Made by a program: the position numbers and the translations under genes
Shown: positions 14,325-23,740 of the stretch, one piece after another
Numbering within the stretch: the stretch's first letter is position 1
Layout of the letters: each line of letters opens with the position of its first letter
Notes under the pieces: model-generated
Told to the model about the DNA's origin: nothing
Databases searched by the model: none
The model's input: the letters and a program-made list of their open reading frames with translations, nothing else
Assembly (NCBI GenBank): GCA_015490435.1
Contig: WFXV01000063.1
Span: forward strand, 1 to 27,688
DNA length: 27,688 nucleotides
Direction: 5' to 3'
Source of the DNA: Thermaceae bacterium
GTDB taxonomy: Bacteria; Deinococcota; Deinococci; Deinococcales; Marinithermaceae

Positions 14325-16697
14325 TCACCACAGGTAAAAGAGCGCCACGATCACCAACCAGACCCCGTCCACCAGGTGCCAGTAGAGGCTCGCGGACTCC
14401 AGGGTCCCGGGCCTTTGGGGCAGGATCTTGCCGAACACCCCCTGGAGGTAGGCGAGCAAGAGGCCAGTCGCCCCGATCAGGACGTGCAGGCCGTGGAGCC
14501 CCACCACGATGAAGAAGGCCGCGGCCCAAAGCTCCTCCCGCCAGTCCATGTGGCCGGCGGCGACCAGGAACTCGTAGGTCTGGATCGCGAGGAAGATCAC
14601 CCCGAAGACGATCGCGACCAGAAGACCAAGGAGGAAGCTCGAGCGGTTCCCGCGCTTTAGGTCGTGGGCGGCGTAGTGGACGAGGAAGGAGGAAGAGACC
14701 AGGAAGAAGGTGTTCACGAGCGCGAGCCAGAGCTCGGGGCGCTCCGCCGGCGGGGTCGCCGCCCCGGAAAGGCGCAGGTAGATGTAGGCCGCGAGCAGGA
14801 TCGCGAAAAGCCCCACTTCGGAGGAGAGGAACCAAACCGTGCCCATGAAGGCGTTGGACTTGCCCGAACGGGTGGGGTGGTCGGTCTCGGGGTCGGCGTA
14901 CTCGTGCTCGAGCGCCCAGCCCAAGAGGCCGGCCACGGTCAGGAGCGCCCCCAAAAGCATCACCGCGTTCGGCCAGGGGTAGGCGGCGAGGCCGAAGAAG
15001 AGGAGGAAGAGCGCGACCGAGGTGAAAAGCGGCCAGAGCGAGGGCCGGGGCAGGTGGACGTGGGTGGGGTCCTCGGGCTCGAGGCGCACGCCCTTTTTCT
15101 CCCAGTCGTAAAGCGGCCGCTCGCTCTCGAACTTCTCCGGGAGCTTGACGTCGAAGTTGTGCTCGGGCGGCGGGCTCGGCACCAGCCACTCGAGCGTCCA
15201 CCCGCCCCAGGGGTTTGCCGGGGCCCGCTCGCCCGAGCGCAGCGACTTGATCATGTTCCAAAGCCAGATCAGCCCGCCGATCATGAAGAGCGTCGCCCCG
15301 AAGGTGGCCACCTGGTTCAGGGGGAGGAGGCCTGCGACCTCGGTGGGGTAGGTGTAGTAGCGCCGGGGCATGCCCAAAAAGCCGAGGGCGTACTGGGGCA
15401 GGAAGGTGAAGAGGTAGCCGAAGAGGAAGAACCAAAAGTGCAGCCGCCCGAGCCGTTCGTCGTACATCCGGCCGAAGAACTTGGGGAACCAGTAGTAAAG
15501 CCCGGCGAAGGCGGCAAATCCTGAGCCGGCCATGAGCACGTTGTGGAAGTGGGCGACCACGAAGTAGGAGTCGTGGAACTGGTAATCAAGCGGCACCATC
15601 GAGAGCATGACCCCGGTGATGCCGCCGATCAGAAAGTTGAAGATGAAGCCAAGCACCCAAAGAAGCGGGGCCTTCATCTCGAGCTTGCCGCCCCAGAGCG
15701 TCCCCAGGATGTTGAAGAGCTTGACCCCGGTGGGCACCGCGATCAGCGCGGTGAAGAAGGCGAAGGCGAGCTGGAAGATCACCGACTCGCCGACGGTGAA
15801 CATGTGGTGGGCCCAGACCAAAAGGCCGAGCAGCACGATCGCCATCTGGGCGAAGACCATCGCCCGGTAGCCGAAAACCGGCTTCTTGGCGAAGGTGGAG
15901 GCCACCTCGACGAGGATCCCGAGGTAGGGGAGCAGCATCACGTAGACCGTCGGGTGGGAGTAGAACCAGAAGAACTGCTGGAAGAGCACCGGATCCCCAC
16001 CGATCGCCGGGTTGAAGAGGCTGAGCCCGAGCTTGACGTCGAGCAGGGTGACCAGGGTGGCGGCGGTGAGCCCGGCGAGCGAGACCAGGTTCAAGATGCT
16101 CGCCGCGAGCACCGACCAGACGTAGATCGGCATCTGCCAGAGCGTCATCCCCCGGGCCCGGAGGTTGTAGATGGTGGCGACGAAGTTGGCGTTGCCGAGC
16201 AGCGAGGAGATGCCGAGGAGCAGGATCGCGGTGAAGTAGAAGGCCGAGCCCAAGCTGGTCGAGACCGGGTAGTAAAACGTCCAGCCCGCCTGGGGAAGAT
16301 CGCCGAAGAAGATGCCCGAAAGCACCAGGAGGATCGAGAAGAGGAAGGTCCAGTAGGAGAAGGCGTTGATCCGGGGCAGGGCGACGTCCCGGGCTCCGAG
16401 CATGAGCGGCACCACGTAGTTGCCGAACCCGGTGAGCCCGGCTTGGATGATGAAGAAAAAGAGCATCATCGCCCCGTGGACGGTGATCATCTGGTTGAAG
16501 ACCTCGCCGGTGAAGAGGTTGGACTCAGGGTGGGCGAGCTGGAGACGGAAAAGCCAGGCGATGATGCCCGAGATGCCGAAGGCGAGGAAGGCGGTGACCG
16601 TGTAGAGGATCCCGATCTTCTTGTGGTCGACGGTGGTGAGCCACTCCCAAAGGACGGCGGTCCAGGGCTTACGAAGGGCGGGGGTCATACTTGCCAT
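14325..16697 (-). CDS. ctaD: Cytochrome caa3 oxidase subunit I+III fusion
   Basis: The 790-aa protein fuses subunit I (about residues 1-570) to subunit III (about 590-790), as in the Thermus caa3 oxidase. The low-spin heme a ligand H74 is in TVHGAMM. The CuB ligands are H248 in YSHPTVY, with cross-link tyrosine Y252, and H297-H298 in WAHHMF. VAHFH holds H383 (heme a3) and H385 (heme a). YSHPTVY instead of the HPEVY glutamate motif places it in the A2 class of heme-copper oxidases. The subunit III part starts around FMGTVWFLSSEVGLFA. It reduces O2 to water and pumps protons. The ATG at 16697 follows AGGAGG with a 5-nt spacer; that Shine-Dalgarno overlaps the stop of ctaC. Confidence 0.96.
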   Translation of the reverse strand: MASMTPALRKPWTAVLWEWLTTVDHKKIGILYTVTAFLAFGISGIIAWLFRLQLAHPESNLFTGEVFNQMITVHGAMMLFFFIIQAGLTGFGNYVVPLMLGARDVALPRINAFSYWTFLFSILLVLSGIFFGDLPQAGWTFYYPVSTSLGSAFYFTAILLLGISSLLGNANFVATIYNLRARGMTLWQMPIYVWSVLAASILNLVSLAGLTAATLVTLLDVKLGLSLFNPAIGGDPVLFQQFFWFYSHPTVYVMLLPYLGILVEVASTFAKKPVFGYRAMVFAQMAIVLLGLLVWAHHMFTVGESVIFQLAFAFFTALIAVPTGVKLFNILGTLWGGKLEMKAPLLWVLGFIFNFLIGGITGVMLSMVPLDYQFHDSYFVVAHFHNVLMAGSGFAAFAGLYYWFPKFFGRMYDERLGRLHFWFFLFGYLFTFLPQYALGFLGMPRRYYTYPTEVAGLLPLNQVATFGATLFMIGGLIWLWNMIKSLRSGERAPANPWGGWTLEWLVPSPPPEHNFDVKLPEKFESERPLYDWEKKGVRLEPEDPTHVHLPRPSLWPLFTSVALFLLFFGLAAYPWPNAVMLLGALLTVAGLLGWALEHEYADPETDHPTRSGKSNAFMGTVWFLSSEVGLFAILLAAYIYLRLSGAATPPAERPELWLALVNTFFLVSSSFLVHYAAHDLKRGNRSSFLLGLLVAIVFGVIFLAIQTYEFLVAAGHMDWREELWAAAFFIVVGLHGLHVLIGATGLLLAYLQGVFGKILPQRPGTLESASLYWHLVDGVWLVIVALFYLW

Positions 16698-16706
16698 GGC
16701 TTCCTC

Positions 16707-17729
16707 CTAGAAACGGGGCAGGGCGGAAAAGTCGAAGCCCTCGAGCCTTAAGCTTTCCAGGTAGTCGGCGAGGGCCTCGAGGTCCGCGTCCGTTAGGTCA
16801 GGGAAGGCGGGCATCTGGGCCGCGGGCTTGATCTGGGTGGGGTCCTTGATCCAGGCGATCAGGTTCTCGCGGGTGTTCTCCACCACCCCACTCGCCAGGG
16901 TGAGGCGGTTGCCGAGGATCGAGAGATCGGGCCCGAGCACCCCCGCCGCCGGGGTCCCCTTCACCGTGTGGCAGGCGGCGCAGCGGGTCATGAAGAGCTG
17001 TTGGCCGCGGCGGGCCCGCTCGGTCTTGGGCTCGGGAGCGCGGTAGGCTTTTAGCGCCTCGACGAAGCGGGCGTACTGGTCGGGCTCGAGCGCGATCACC
17101 CGAAAGCGCATGTTGGCGTGGGAGGGCCCGCACAGCTCGGCGCAGTAGCCGTAGTAGTTCCCCGGCTTGGTGGCCATGAAGCGGTTGTAGGTGGTCTGGC
17201 CCGGGATGGCGTCGGTCTTTCCCGCGAGCGAGGGCACCCAGAAGGAGTGGATCACGTCGGCGGAGGTGAGCTTCGCCTCCACCGGCCGCCCCACCGGAAT
17301 CACCAGCTCGTTGGAAAGCCGCACCCCCTCCTCGGGGAGCCGGAAGTCCCACCAAAACTGCCGGGCGGTGACCTCGACCCCGTGGGCGCCGGCGATCGGC
17401 CGGTTGATCTTGACCAGCGCCTGGGCGGTGAGCACGAAGAGCACGAGGACGATAACCAGGGGGATCAGGGTCAGGCTGATCTCCACCCGGGCGTTCTCCC
17501 GGAACTGGGGCGGGAGCGCGTCGTCCCCAGGGCGGCGCCGGTAGCGCACGATGGTATAGAGCAGCGCCCCCGCCACCCCGGCGAAGATCACCACCGAGAA
17601 GACCAGCACCCAGCCGAGGAGGTTCGCCACCTCCCGGTTCTGGGGGGCGTCGGTGACGATGGCCACGTTGTGGGCGAGGGCGACCGCGAAGAGCGCGCCG
17701 ATTGCAACCAGTATTCGTCCGCCGTTCAT
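16707..17729 (-). CDS. ctaC: Cytochrome caa3 oxidase subunit II with fused cytochrome c
   Basis: The 340-aa protein has a signal-like N-terminus (ILVAIGALFAVALAH), two membrane hairpin helices (about 35-62 and 84-106) and a periplasmic CuA domain with ligands H161, C196, E198, C200, H204 and M207 (CAELCGPSHANM). A class I cytochrome c domain is fused at the C-terminus: heme site CAACH (250-254) and axial methionine M306 in AAQMPAF. It takes electrons from cytochrome c552 or the bc complex into subunit I. The ATG at 17729 has AGGAGG four bases upstream. ctaD follows after 9 nt. The upstream region carries a 20-bp palindrome. Confidence 0.95.
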   Translation of the reverse strand: MNGGRILVAIGALFAVALAHNVAIVTDAPQNREVANLLGWVLVFSVVIFAGVAGALLYTIVRYRRRPGDDALPPQFRENARVEISLTLIPLVIVLVLFVLTAQALVKINRPIAGAHGVEVTARQFWWDFRLPEEGVRLSNELVIPVGRPVEAKLTSADVIHSFWVPSLAGKTDAIPGQTTYNRFMATKPGNYYGYCAELCGPSHANMRFRVIALEPDQYARFVEALKAYRAPEPKTERARRGQQLFMTRCAACHTVKGTPAAGVLGPDLSILGNRLTLASGVVENTRENLIAWIKDPTQIKPAAQMPAFPDLTDADLEALADYLESLRLEGFDFSALPRF

Positions 17730-17754
17730 AGGGCCTCCTATAAGGCAAAACGCT

Positions 17755-17774
17755 ATAGGGACATATATCCCTAT
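17755..17774. promoter_or_regulatory. 20-bp near-perfect palindrome upstream of ctaC
   Basis: ATAGGGACATATATCCCTAT has 9 of 10 base pairs symmetric. It lies 26-45 bp before the ctaC start, where the promoter should be; CTTATA at 17744-17739 and TATAGC at 17757-17752 on the minus strand are possible -10 boxes. This is a likely operator for an unidentified dimeric regulator of the oxidase operon. Confidence 0.6.
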
Positions 17775-17814
17775 TCGGGGCCGGTACGCAAGGGCTCGGC
17801 GGACTCAGGTTTTC

Positions 17815-18534
17815 TTAAAAAGAACGGGCAACCACGCTGGGGACCCGCACCCAGGTGGGCACCACCCGGGCCACCGGGCCGCGCACGGGGGTCCAGTAAA
17901 GCCCTTCCCTGCCCTGCTCGGCGACGAGCAGCGCGTAGCCCAAAAAGCGCCCGTCCCCCGCGAGGAGGGCGAAGAGGTAGCGGGGGTCCGCCGGCGGGCG
18001 GGGGAGCCGGCGGAGCCGGGCCTTTTCGAAGTGGGCGAGGAGCCGGCGGGCGCGACGGGCAACCCGGAGGGCGGGGGGCTTTTCCCGCACCCCGGGGGCC
18101 ACCGGAAGGCGCCGGACGCGGAGGTCGGCCCTCCAGGCGAGGGCGCGAAAGAGGGCGTCGTCGAAAGCGCCGACCTCGGCCGCGCCCAGGGCCTCGAGCT
18201 GCTGGTAGCGGAGCCGCTCCGCCCGCGGCCCCCGGGCGAAGCCGTCGGTGTCGGCGACGAGGGGGCCTCTTGCCCCGCGCGCCAAGCGGGCGCTGGCCGC
18301 GAGCAGCCAGCCTTCCGCCCCCACCGGGCTCACCCGCCCGACAAGGAGCCGCTCCTCCTCGAAGACCTCTTCCCCCTCGAGGCGGAAGCGGGCCACGGTG
18401 CCGGGAAGGCTCCCCTGGCCGACGTCGAGGTCGAGGAGGTAGGCGCGGCCGAACTTGGCCGCCGCCCGGCGGGCGATCGCCCAGGCGAGGGTGGTCTTGC
18501 CGGTATCGGTGGGACCGACGAGGACCAGCCTCAT
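17815..18534 (-). CDS. Clp1-like P-loop protein (putative polynucleotide kinase)
   Basis: The 239-aa protein opens with Walker A GPTDTGKT (7-14) and continues with YLLDLDVGQGSLPGTVA (33-49), the DxDxGQ signature of the Clp1/Grc3/NOL9 family of RNA 5'-kinases. VADTDGFARGPRAERLRYQQLEAL (about 93-116) is the Walker B-like region of the same family. The C-terminal ~90 residues are arginine-rich and end in a beta-type segment. Eukaryotic and archaeal relatives phosphorylate RNA 5' ends in tRNA or rRNA processing; bacterial members are uncharacterised. The ATG overlaps the thioesterase stop as ATGA, so the two are co-translated. Activity is inferred from motifs only. Confidence 0.75.
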   Translation of the reverse strand: MRLVLVGPTDTGKTTLAWAIARRAAAKFGRAYLLDLDVGQGSLPGTVARFRLEGEEVFEEERLLVGRVSPVGAEGWLLAASARLARGARGPLVADTDGFARGPRAERLRYQQLEALGAAEVGAFDDALFRALAWRADLRVRRLPVAPGVREKPPALRVARRARRLLAHFEKARLRRLPRPPADPRYLFALLAGDGRFLGYALLVAEQGREGLYWTPVRGPVARVVPTWVRVPSVVARSF

Positions 18535-18893
18535 GAATCCACGGGCACCGGTCTCCCCTCCTCGTCCACCGCCACGTAGACGAGCTCACCGTGGGTGGCG
18601 AGGGTGCGGTCCTTGGCGCCGATGAAGCGCTCCTTGTAGACCTCGACCCGCACAGTGATCGAGGTGCGCCCGACCCGCTCGACCCGGGCGACGACCTCGA
18701 GGAGGTCTCCCACCTTGATGGGCACGTGGAACTCCACCCGGCCGATGGCCACCGTCACCACCGGCTTCTTTGCCCGGCGCACGGCGGCGTAGGAGCCGAC
18801 CTTGTCCATGAGCCCGACGACGAAGCCGCCGAAGGCGTTGCCCATGGGGTTTGCGTGGGAGGGAAAGACGAGCTCGAGGGTGCGGGCTTCCAT
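18531..18893 (-). CDS. Acyl-CoA thioesterase, hotdog fold (YciA/BACH type)
   Basis: The 120-aa protein is a single hotdog domain. FPSHANPMGNAFGGFVVGLMDKVGSYAA carries the conserved Asn/His and the catalytic aspartate (D30) of the YciA/BACH group, and VEFHVPIKVGDLLEVVARV is the central strand pair. It hydrolyses acyl-CoA to CoA and free acid; chain-length preference cannot be read from sequence. The start is ATG at 18893 because TAAGCT lies exactly 6 nt upstream (leaderless). An in-frame TTG at 18899 would touch the -10. It is divergent from clpB and overlaps the Clp1-like gene by 4 bp. Confidence 0.88.
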   Translation of the reverse strand: MEARTLELVFPSHANPMGNAFGGFVVGLMDKVGSYAAVRRAKKPVVTVAIGRVEFHVPIKVGDLLEVVARVERVGRTSITVRVEVYKERFIGAKDRTLATHGELVYVAVDEEGRPVPVDS

Positions 18894-18918
18894 GGCCAAA
18901 GCTTACCCCCGCACCAGA

Positions 18919-18947
18919 TTGACACGGGTAGTATCAACCTTTATGAT
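18919..18947 (+). promoter_or_regulatory. clpB promoter with HAIR-like inverted repeat
   Basis: TTGACA (18919-18924) and TATGAT (18942-18947) are 17 bp apart, a near-consensus housekeeping promoter. The -35 is the left arm of the inverted repeat TTGACAC-N5-GTATCAA (18919-18937). Its TTGA-N11-TCAA geometry equals that of the HspR box (HAIR, CTTGAGT-N7-ACTCAAG). Repression by an HspR-type regulator is therefore plausible but unproven. Confidence 0.65.
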
Positions 18948-18970
18948 AAAGCTCTAGAGGAGGGGAAGGC

Positions 18971-21544
<2,574 letters not shown>

Positions 21545-21560
21545 CGCCCAGGACCCAAGG

Positions 21561-21594
21561 CCCCCGGGCGCGCGCCCGGGGGTCAACCTTTTTC
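21561..21594 (+). terminator. Terminator of clpB
   Basis: An exact 22-bp palindrome (21561-21582), whose half is CCCCCGGGCGC, is followed by TCAACCTTTTT. The T-run begins 6 nt after the stem and overlaps the first satD palindrome. Confidence 0.8.
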
Positions 21595-21629
21595 AGTTGA
21601 AGCCCTCGGGATCAACCGTCTATAGTTGA
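21583..21629 (+). promoter_or_regulatory. satD-like promoter with two TCAAC-N8-GTTGA palindromes
   Basis: Two inverted repeats of identical geometry, 21583-21600 and 21612-21629, are centred 29 bp apart. The candidate -35 TTGAAG (21597-21602) starts in the first, and the -10 TATAGT (21621-21626) lies in the second, with an 18-bp spacer. The GTG start follows the -10 after 6 nt. The layout predicts repression by one regulator bound at both sites. Confidence 0.7.
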
Positions 21630-21632
21630 ATC

Positions 21633-22262
21633 GTGCGCTACGCCGCCCTGAACGGGGACCTGGTGCATTCCCGCGCGCGGGGGATCGAGGCCACCAAGCG
21701 CCTCGAAAAGGCGCTCGAAGCGGCCAACCGGCGCTACCGGGTGGCCTTGGCGGCCCCCTTCACCCTGAGCAAGGGCGACGCCTTCCAGGGCCTCCTCAAA
21801 ACCCCAAGCCGATTCCCCGAAGCCCTCTTTTGGCTGGAGGCCTGGCTCAAAACCGAAGGGCTCTCGGCCCGCTTCGGGGTCGGCCTGGGCGCGGTCCAAG
21901 GCCTTGTCCGGGGCCGCGCCCCAAGCCCCGCCCGGCTCACCGGCGAGGCCTTTTTCCGGGCCGAGGCCGCGCTCGAAGAGGCCCGCAAGCACCGAATCCT
22001 GGCCGCCGTGCGCTCGGCCGACGCCCGCTGGGACCAGGCCACGAACGCCGTCTTTTTGCTTCTCGACCACGTCGCCTCCCGCTGGTCCCCTGGGGTTTGG
22101 CGGCGGGTGCTCGGGTACCTGGAGACCGGCGACCTGAAGGCGGTGGCCCGGGCAGAGGGAGTAAGCTACCAGGCGGTGCACAAGCAGTTTGCCACCCGCG
22201 GGGTGCGGGCCGTGCTCCAAGCACTCTCGGCGCTGGCGCGAGGACTCGAGGAGGGGACATGA
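21633..22262 (+). CDS. SatD-family protein with C-terminal helix-turn-helix
   Basis: The 209-aa protein matches the SatD family: the opening YAALNGDLVHSRARGIEATKRLEKALEAAN and the motif FTLSKGDAFQGLL (about residues 46-58) are typical, followed by a central alpha/beta region (FGVGLGAVQG). The last ~50 residues contain a helix-turn-helix-like segment, GDLKAVARAEGVSYQAVHKQF, so DNA binding is plausible. Family function is unknown; the name comes from a streptococcal acid-tolerance operon. The GTG start at 21633 lies three bases after the second palindrome and 6 nt after a -10 box, so the mRNA is leaderless. Its stop overlaps the membrane gene as ATGA. It may be its own repressor. Confidence 0.75.
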   Translation: MRYAALNGDLVHSRARGIEATKRLEKALEAANRRYRVALAAPFTLSKGDAFQGLLKTPSRFPEALFWLEAWLKTEGLSARFGVGLGAVQGLVRGRAPSPARLTGEAFFRAEAALEEARKHRILAAVRSADARWDQATNAVFLLLDHVASRWSPGVWRRVLGYLETGDLKAVARAEGVSYQAVHKQFATRGVRAVLQALSALARGLEEGT

Positions 22263-22582
22263 AGGTCCTTGGACTCGCCCTGCTTTGGCTCCTGGTGGTG
22301 CCCGGGGGGAACTTCTTCGTCCGCTGGGTGCTGGGGCGGGTGCCTGCCGCCCAAGCAAAACCCGGCCTCGAGGCCGCCGGACGCTGGATCGGTTACCTCG
22401 AGCGCACCCTGATCCTCGCCCTCTTGCTTTCGGGAAACCCCGCCGGCGTGGGTTTCGTCTTCGCCGGCAAGGCGATCGCGCGTTTCTCCGAGCGGGAGCA
22501 GGTGGAGTATTACCTCCTCGGCACCTTCGCGAGCTTCACCTGGGCGGTGGTGCTCGCGCTTTTTTACCTCGCGCTCGCCTAG
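22259..22582 (+). CDS. Small membrane protein paired with SatD (DUF3307-like C-terminal part)
   Basis: The 107-aa product has an N-terminal membrane helix (LGLALLWLLVVPGGNFF), a basic loop, and then RWIGYLERTLILALLLSG, VGFVFAGKAIARFSERE and YYLLGTFASFTWAVVLALFYL, giving four likely membrane segments. The ERTLILALLL...GFVFAGKAIARF...EYYLLGT pattern resembles the C-terminal part of DUF3307 membrane proteins, which commonly accompany SatD genes. The N-terminal half of that family is missing here. The ATG overlaps the SatD stop (ATGA) and has GAGGAGGGG just upstream. Function is unknown; it presumably acts with SatD at the membrane. Confidence 0.7.
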   Translation: MKVLGLALLWLLVVPGGNFFVRWVLGRVPAAQAKPGLEAAGRWIGYLERTLILALLLSGNPAGVGFVFAGKAIARFSEREQVEYYLLGTFASFTWAVVLALFYLALA

Positions 22583-22624
22583 CGCTCTCAGAAACCCCAA
22601 AAGCGCGGGCGATACACTCCCCCC

Positions 22625-23695
22625 ATGCGGCCCGACTTCGACAAGTACCCCTTCCTCGTCGCCTGGGAGATGACCCACGCCTGCGACCTCGCCTGCAAGC
22701 ACTGCCGGGCGAGCGCCGAGCCCGATCCTCTGCCCGGCGAGCTCTCCACCGAGGACGCGATGCGCCTGCTCGAGGAGCTCGCCACCTACCGCCCCAAGCC
22801 GATCCTCCTCCCCACCGGCGGCGACCCCCTGAAGCGGCACGACCTCTGGGACGTTTTGGAGAAAGCCCGGGAACTTGGCATCAAGGTGGGGATCACCCCG
22901 GCGGTGACGCCGCTGCTCACCCACGAGGTGATCGATCGCTTCAAGGAGCTCGAGGTGCACATGATGGCGGTGAGCTTAGACGGCGCCTCCCCCGAGACCC
23001 ACGACACCTTTCGCGGCGTGCCCGGGACCTTCGAGCTCGCGGTGGACGCGCTCCGCTACGCCAAATCCATCGGGCTTCCCACCCAGATCAACACCACCGT
23101 CACCAAGACCACCCGCCCCGAACTCCCCAAGATCGCCGACCTCGGCCGCGACCTCGGGATCGCGGCTTGGGAGGTCTTCTTCCTGGTGCCGGTGGGCCGG
23201 GGGGCGCTCCTCGAGCAGCTCTCCCCCGAGGAATACGAGGAAGTTCTGATCTGGCTCTACCAGGTTTCGAAGACCCACAAGCTCCACATTCGCACCACCG
23301 AGGCCCCCCACTTCCGCCGGGTGGTGATCCAGCAACGGGCGAAGAGCCAGGAGATCGACCACGCCCTGGTGCAGAACAAGCGCGGCGTCCACATGCACGA
23401 CGGCTACGGCTTCGTCTTCGTCTCGGCCACCGGCGAGGTCTACCCCTCGGGCTTTCTCGCGCTCTCGGCCGGTAACATCAAGGAAAAGCCGCTGCTTGAG
23501 ATCTACCAAAACTCAGAGCTTTTCAAAAAGCTCCGCGACCGCTCGAACTTAAAGGGCAAGTGCCGGGTCTGCGAGTTCGGCGACGTCTGCTGGGGCAGCC
23601 GCGCCCGCGCCTGGGCCGAGACCGGCGACCCCTTCGAGTCCGAGACCCGCTGTGTCTACGTGCCGAAGGCCTGGCAGGAAGCGGTCGCGGTCTAA
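22625..23695 (+). CDS. Radical SAM/SPASM-domain protein
   Basis: The 356-aa enzyme has the radical SAM motif CDLACKHC (cysteines 20, 24, 27) in a TIM-barrel core. PTGGDPL stands where most members have GGEP, and VSLDGASPETHD is a further core motif. The C-terminal auxiliary Fe-S region is cysteine-rich (GKCRVCEFGDVCWGSRARAWA and SETRC), as in SPASM proteins. The layout is close to the heme-related AhbD/NirJ branch and TIGR04053-type proteins, but the substrate is unknown. It needs Fe-S clusters, which the SufSU system nearby in the window could help supply. The ATG at 22625 has TACACT exactly 6 nt upstream, so it is probably leaderless. It is convergent with the nuo operon. Confidence 0.85.
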   Translation: MRPDFDKYPFLVAWEMTHACDLACKHCRASAEPDPLPGELSTEDAMRLLEELATYRPKPILLPTGGDPLKRHDLWDVLEKARELGIKVGITPAVTPLLTHEVIDRFKELEVHMMAVSLDGASPETHDTFRGVPGTFELAVDALRYAKSIGLPTQINTTVTKTTRPELPKIADLGRDLGIAAWEVFFLVPVGRGALLEQLSPEEYEEVLIWLYQVSKTHKLHIRTTEAPHFRRVVIQQRAKSQEIDHALVQNKRGVHMHDGYGFVFVSATGEVYPSGFLALSAGNIKEKPLLEIYQNSELFKKLRDRSNLKGKCRVCEFGDVCWGSRARAWAETGDPFESETRCVYVPKAWQEAVAV

Positions 23696-23724
23696 AAACG
23701 GGGGCCGGCGCTTCCGGCCCCCGT
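23692..23724 (-). terminator. Terminator of the nuo operon
   Basis: On the minus strand an 11-bp perfect stem (ACGGGGGCCGG with CCGGCCCCCGT, 23724-23714 and 23708-23698) with a 5-nt loop is followed by TTTTTA. On the plus strand no T-run follows, so it serves nuo mainly and the radical SAM gene only weakly if at all. Confidence 0.85.
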
Positions 23725-23740
23725 CCCCCAAAGCCCGTAT

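Noticed and set aside
14325..16697. Possible frameshift or misassembly joining oxidase subunits I and III.
   Set aside because: An identical natural fusion is known from Thermus caa3 oxidase, and the reading frame is continuous.
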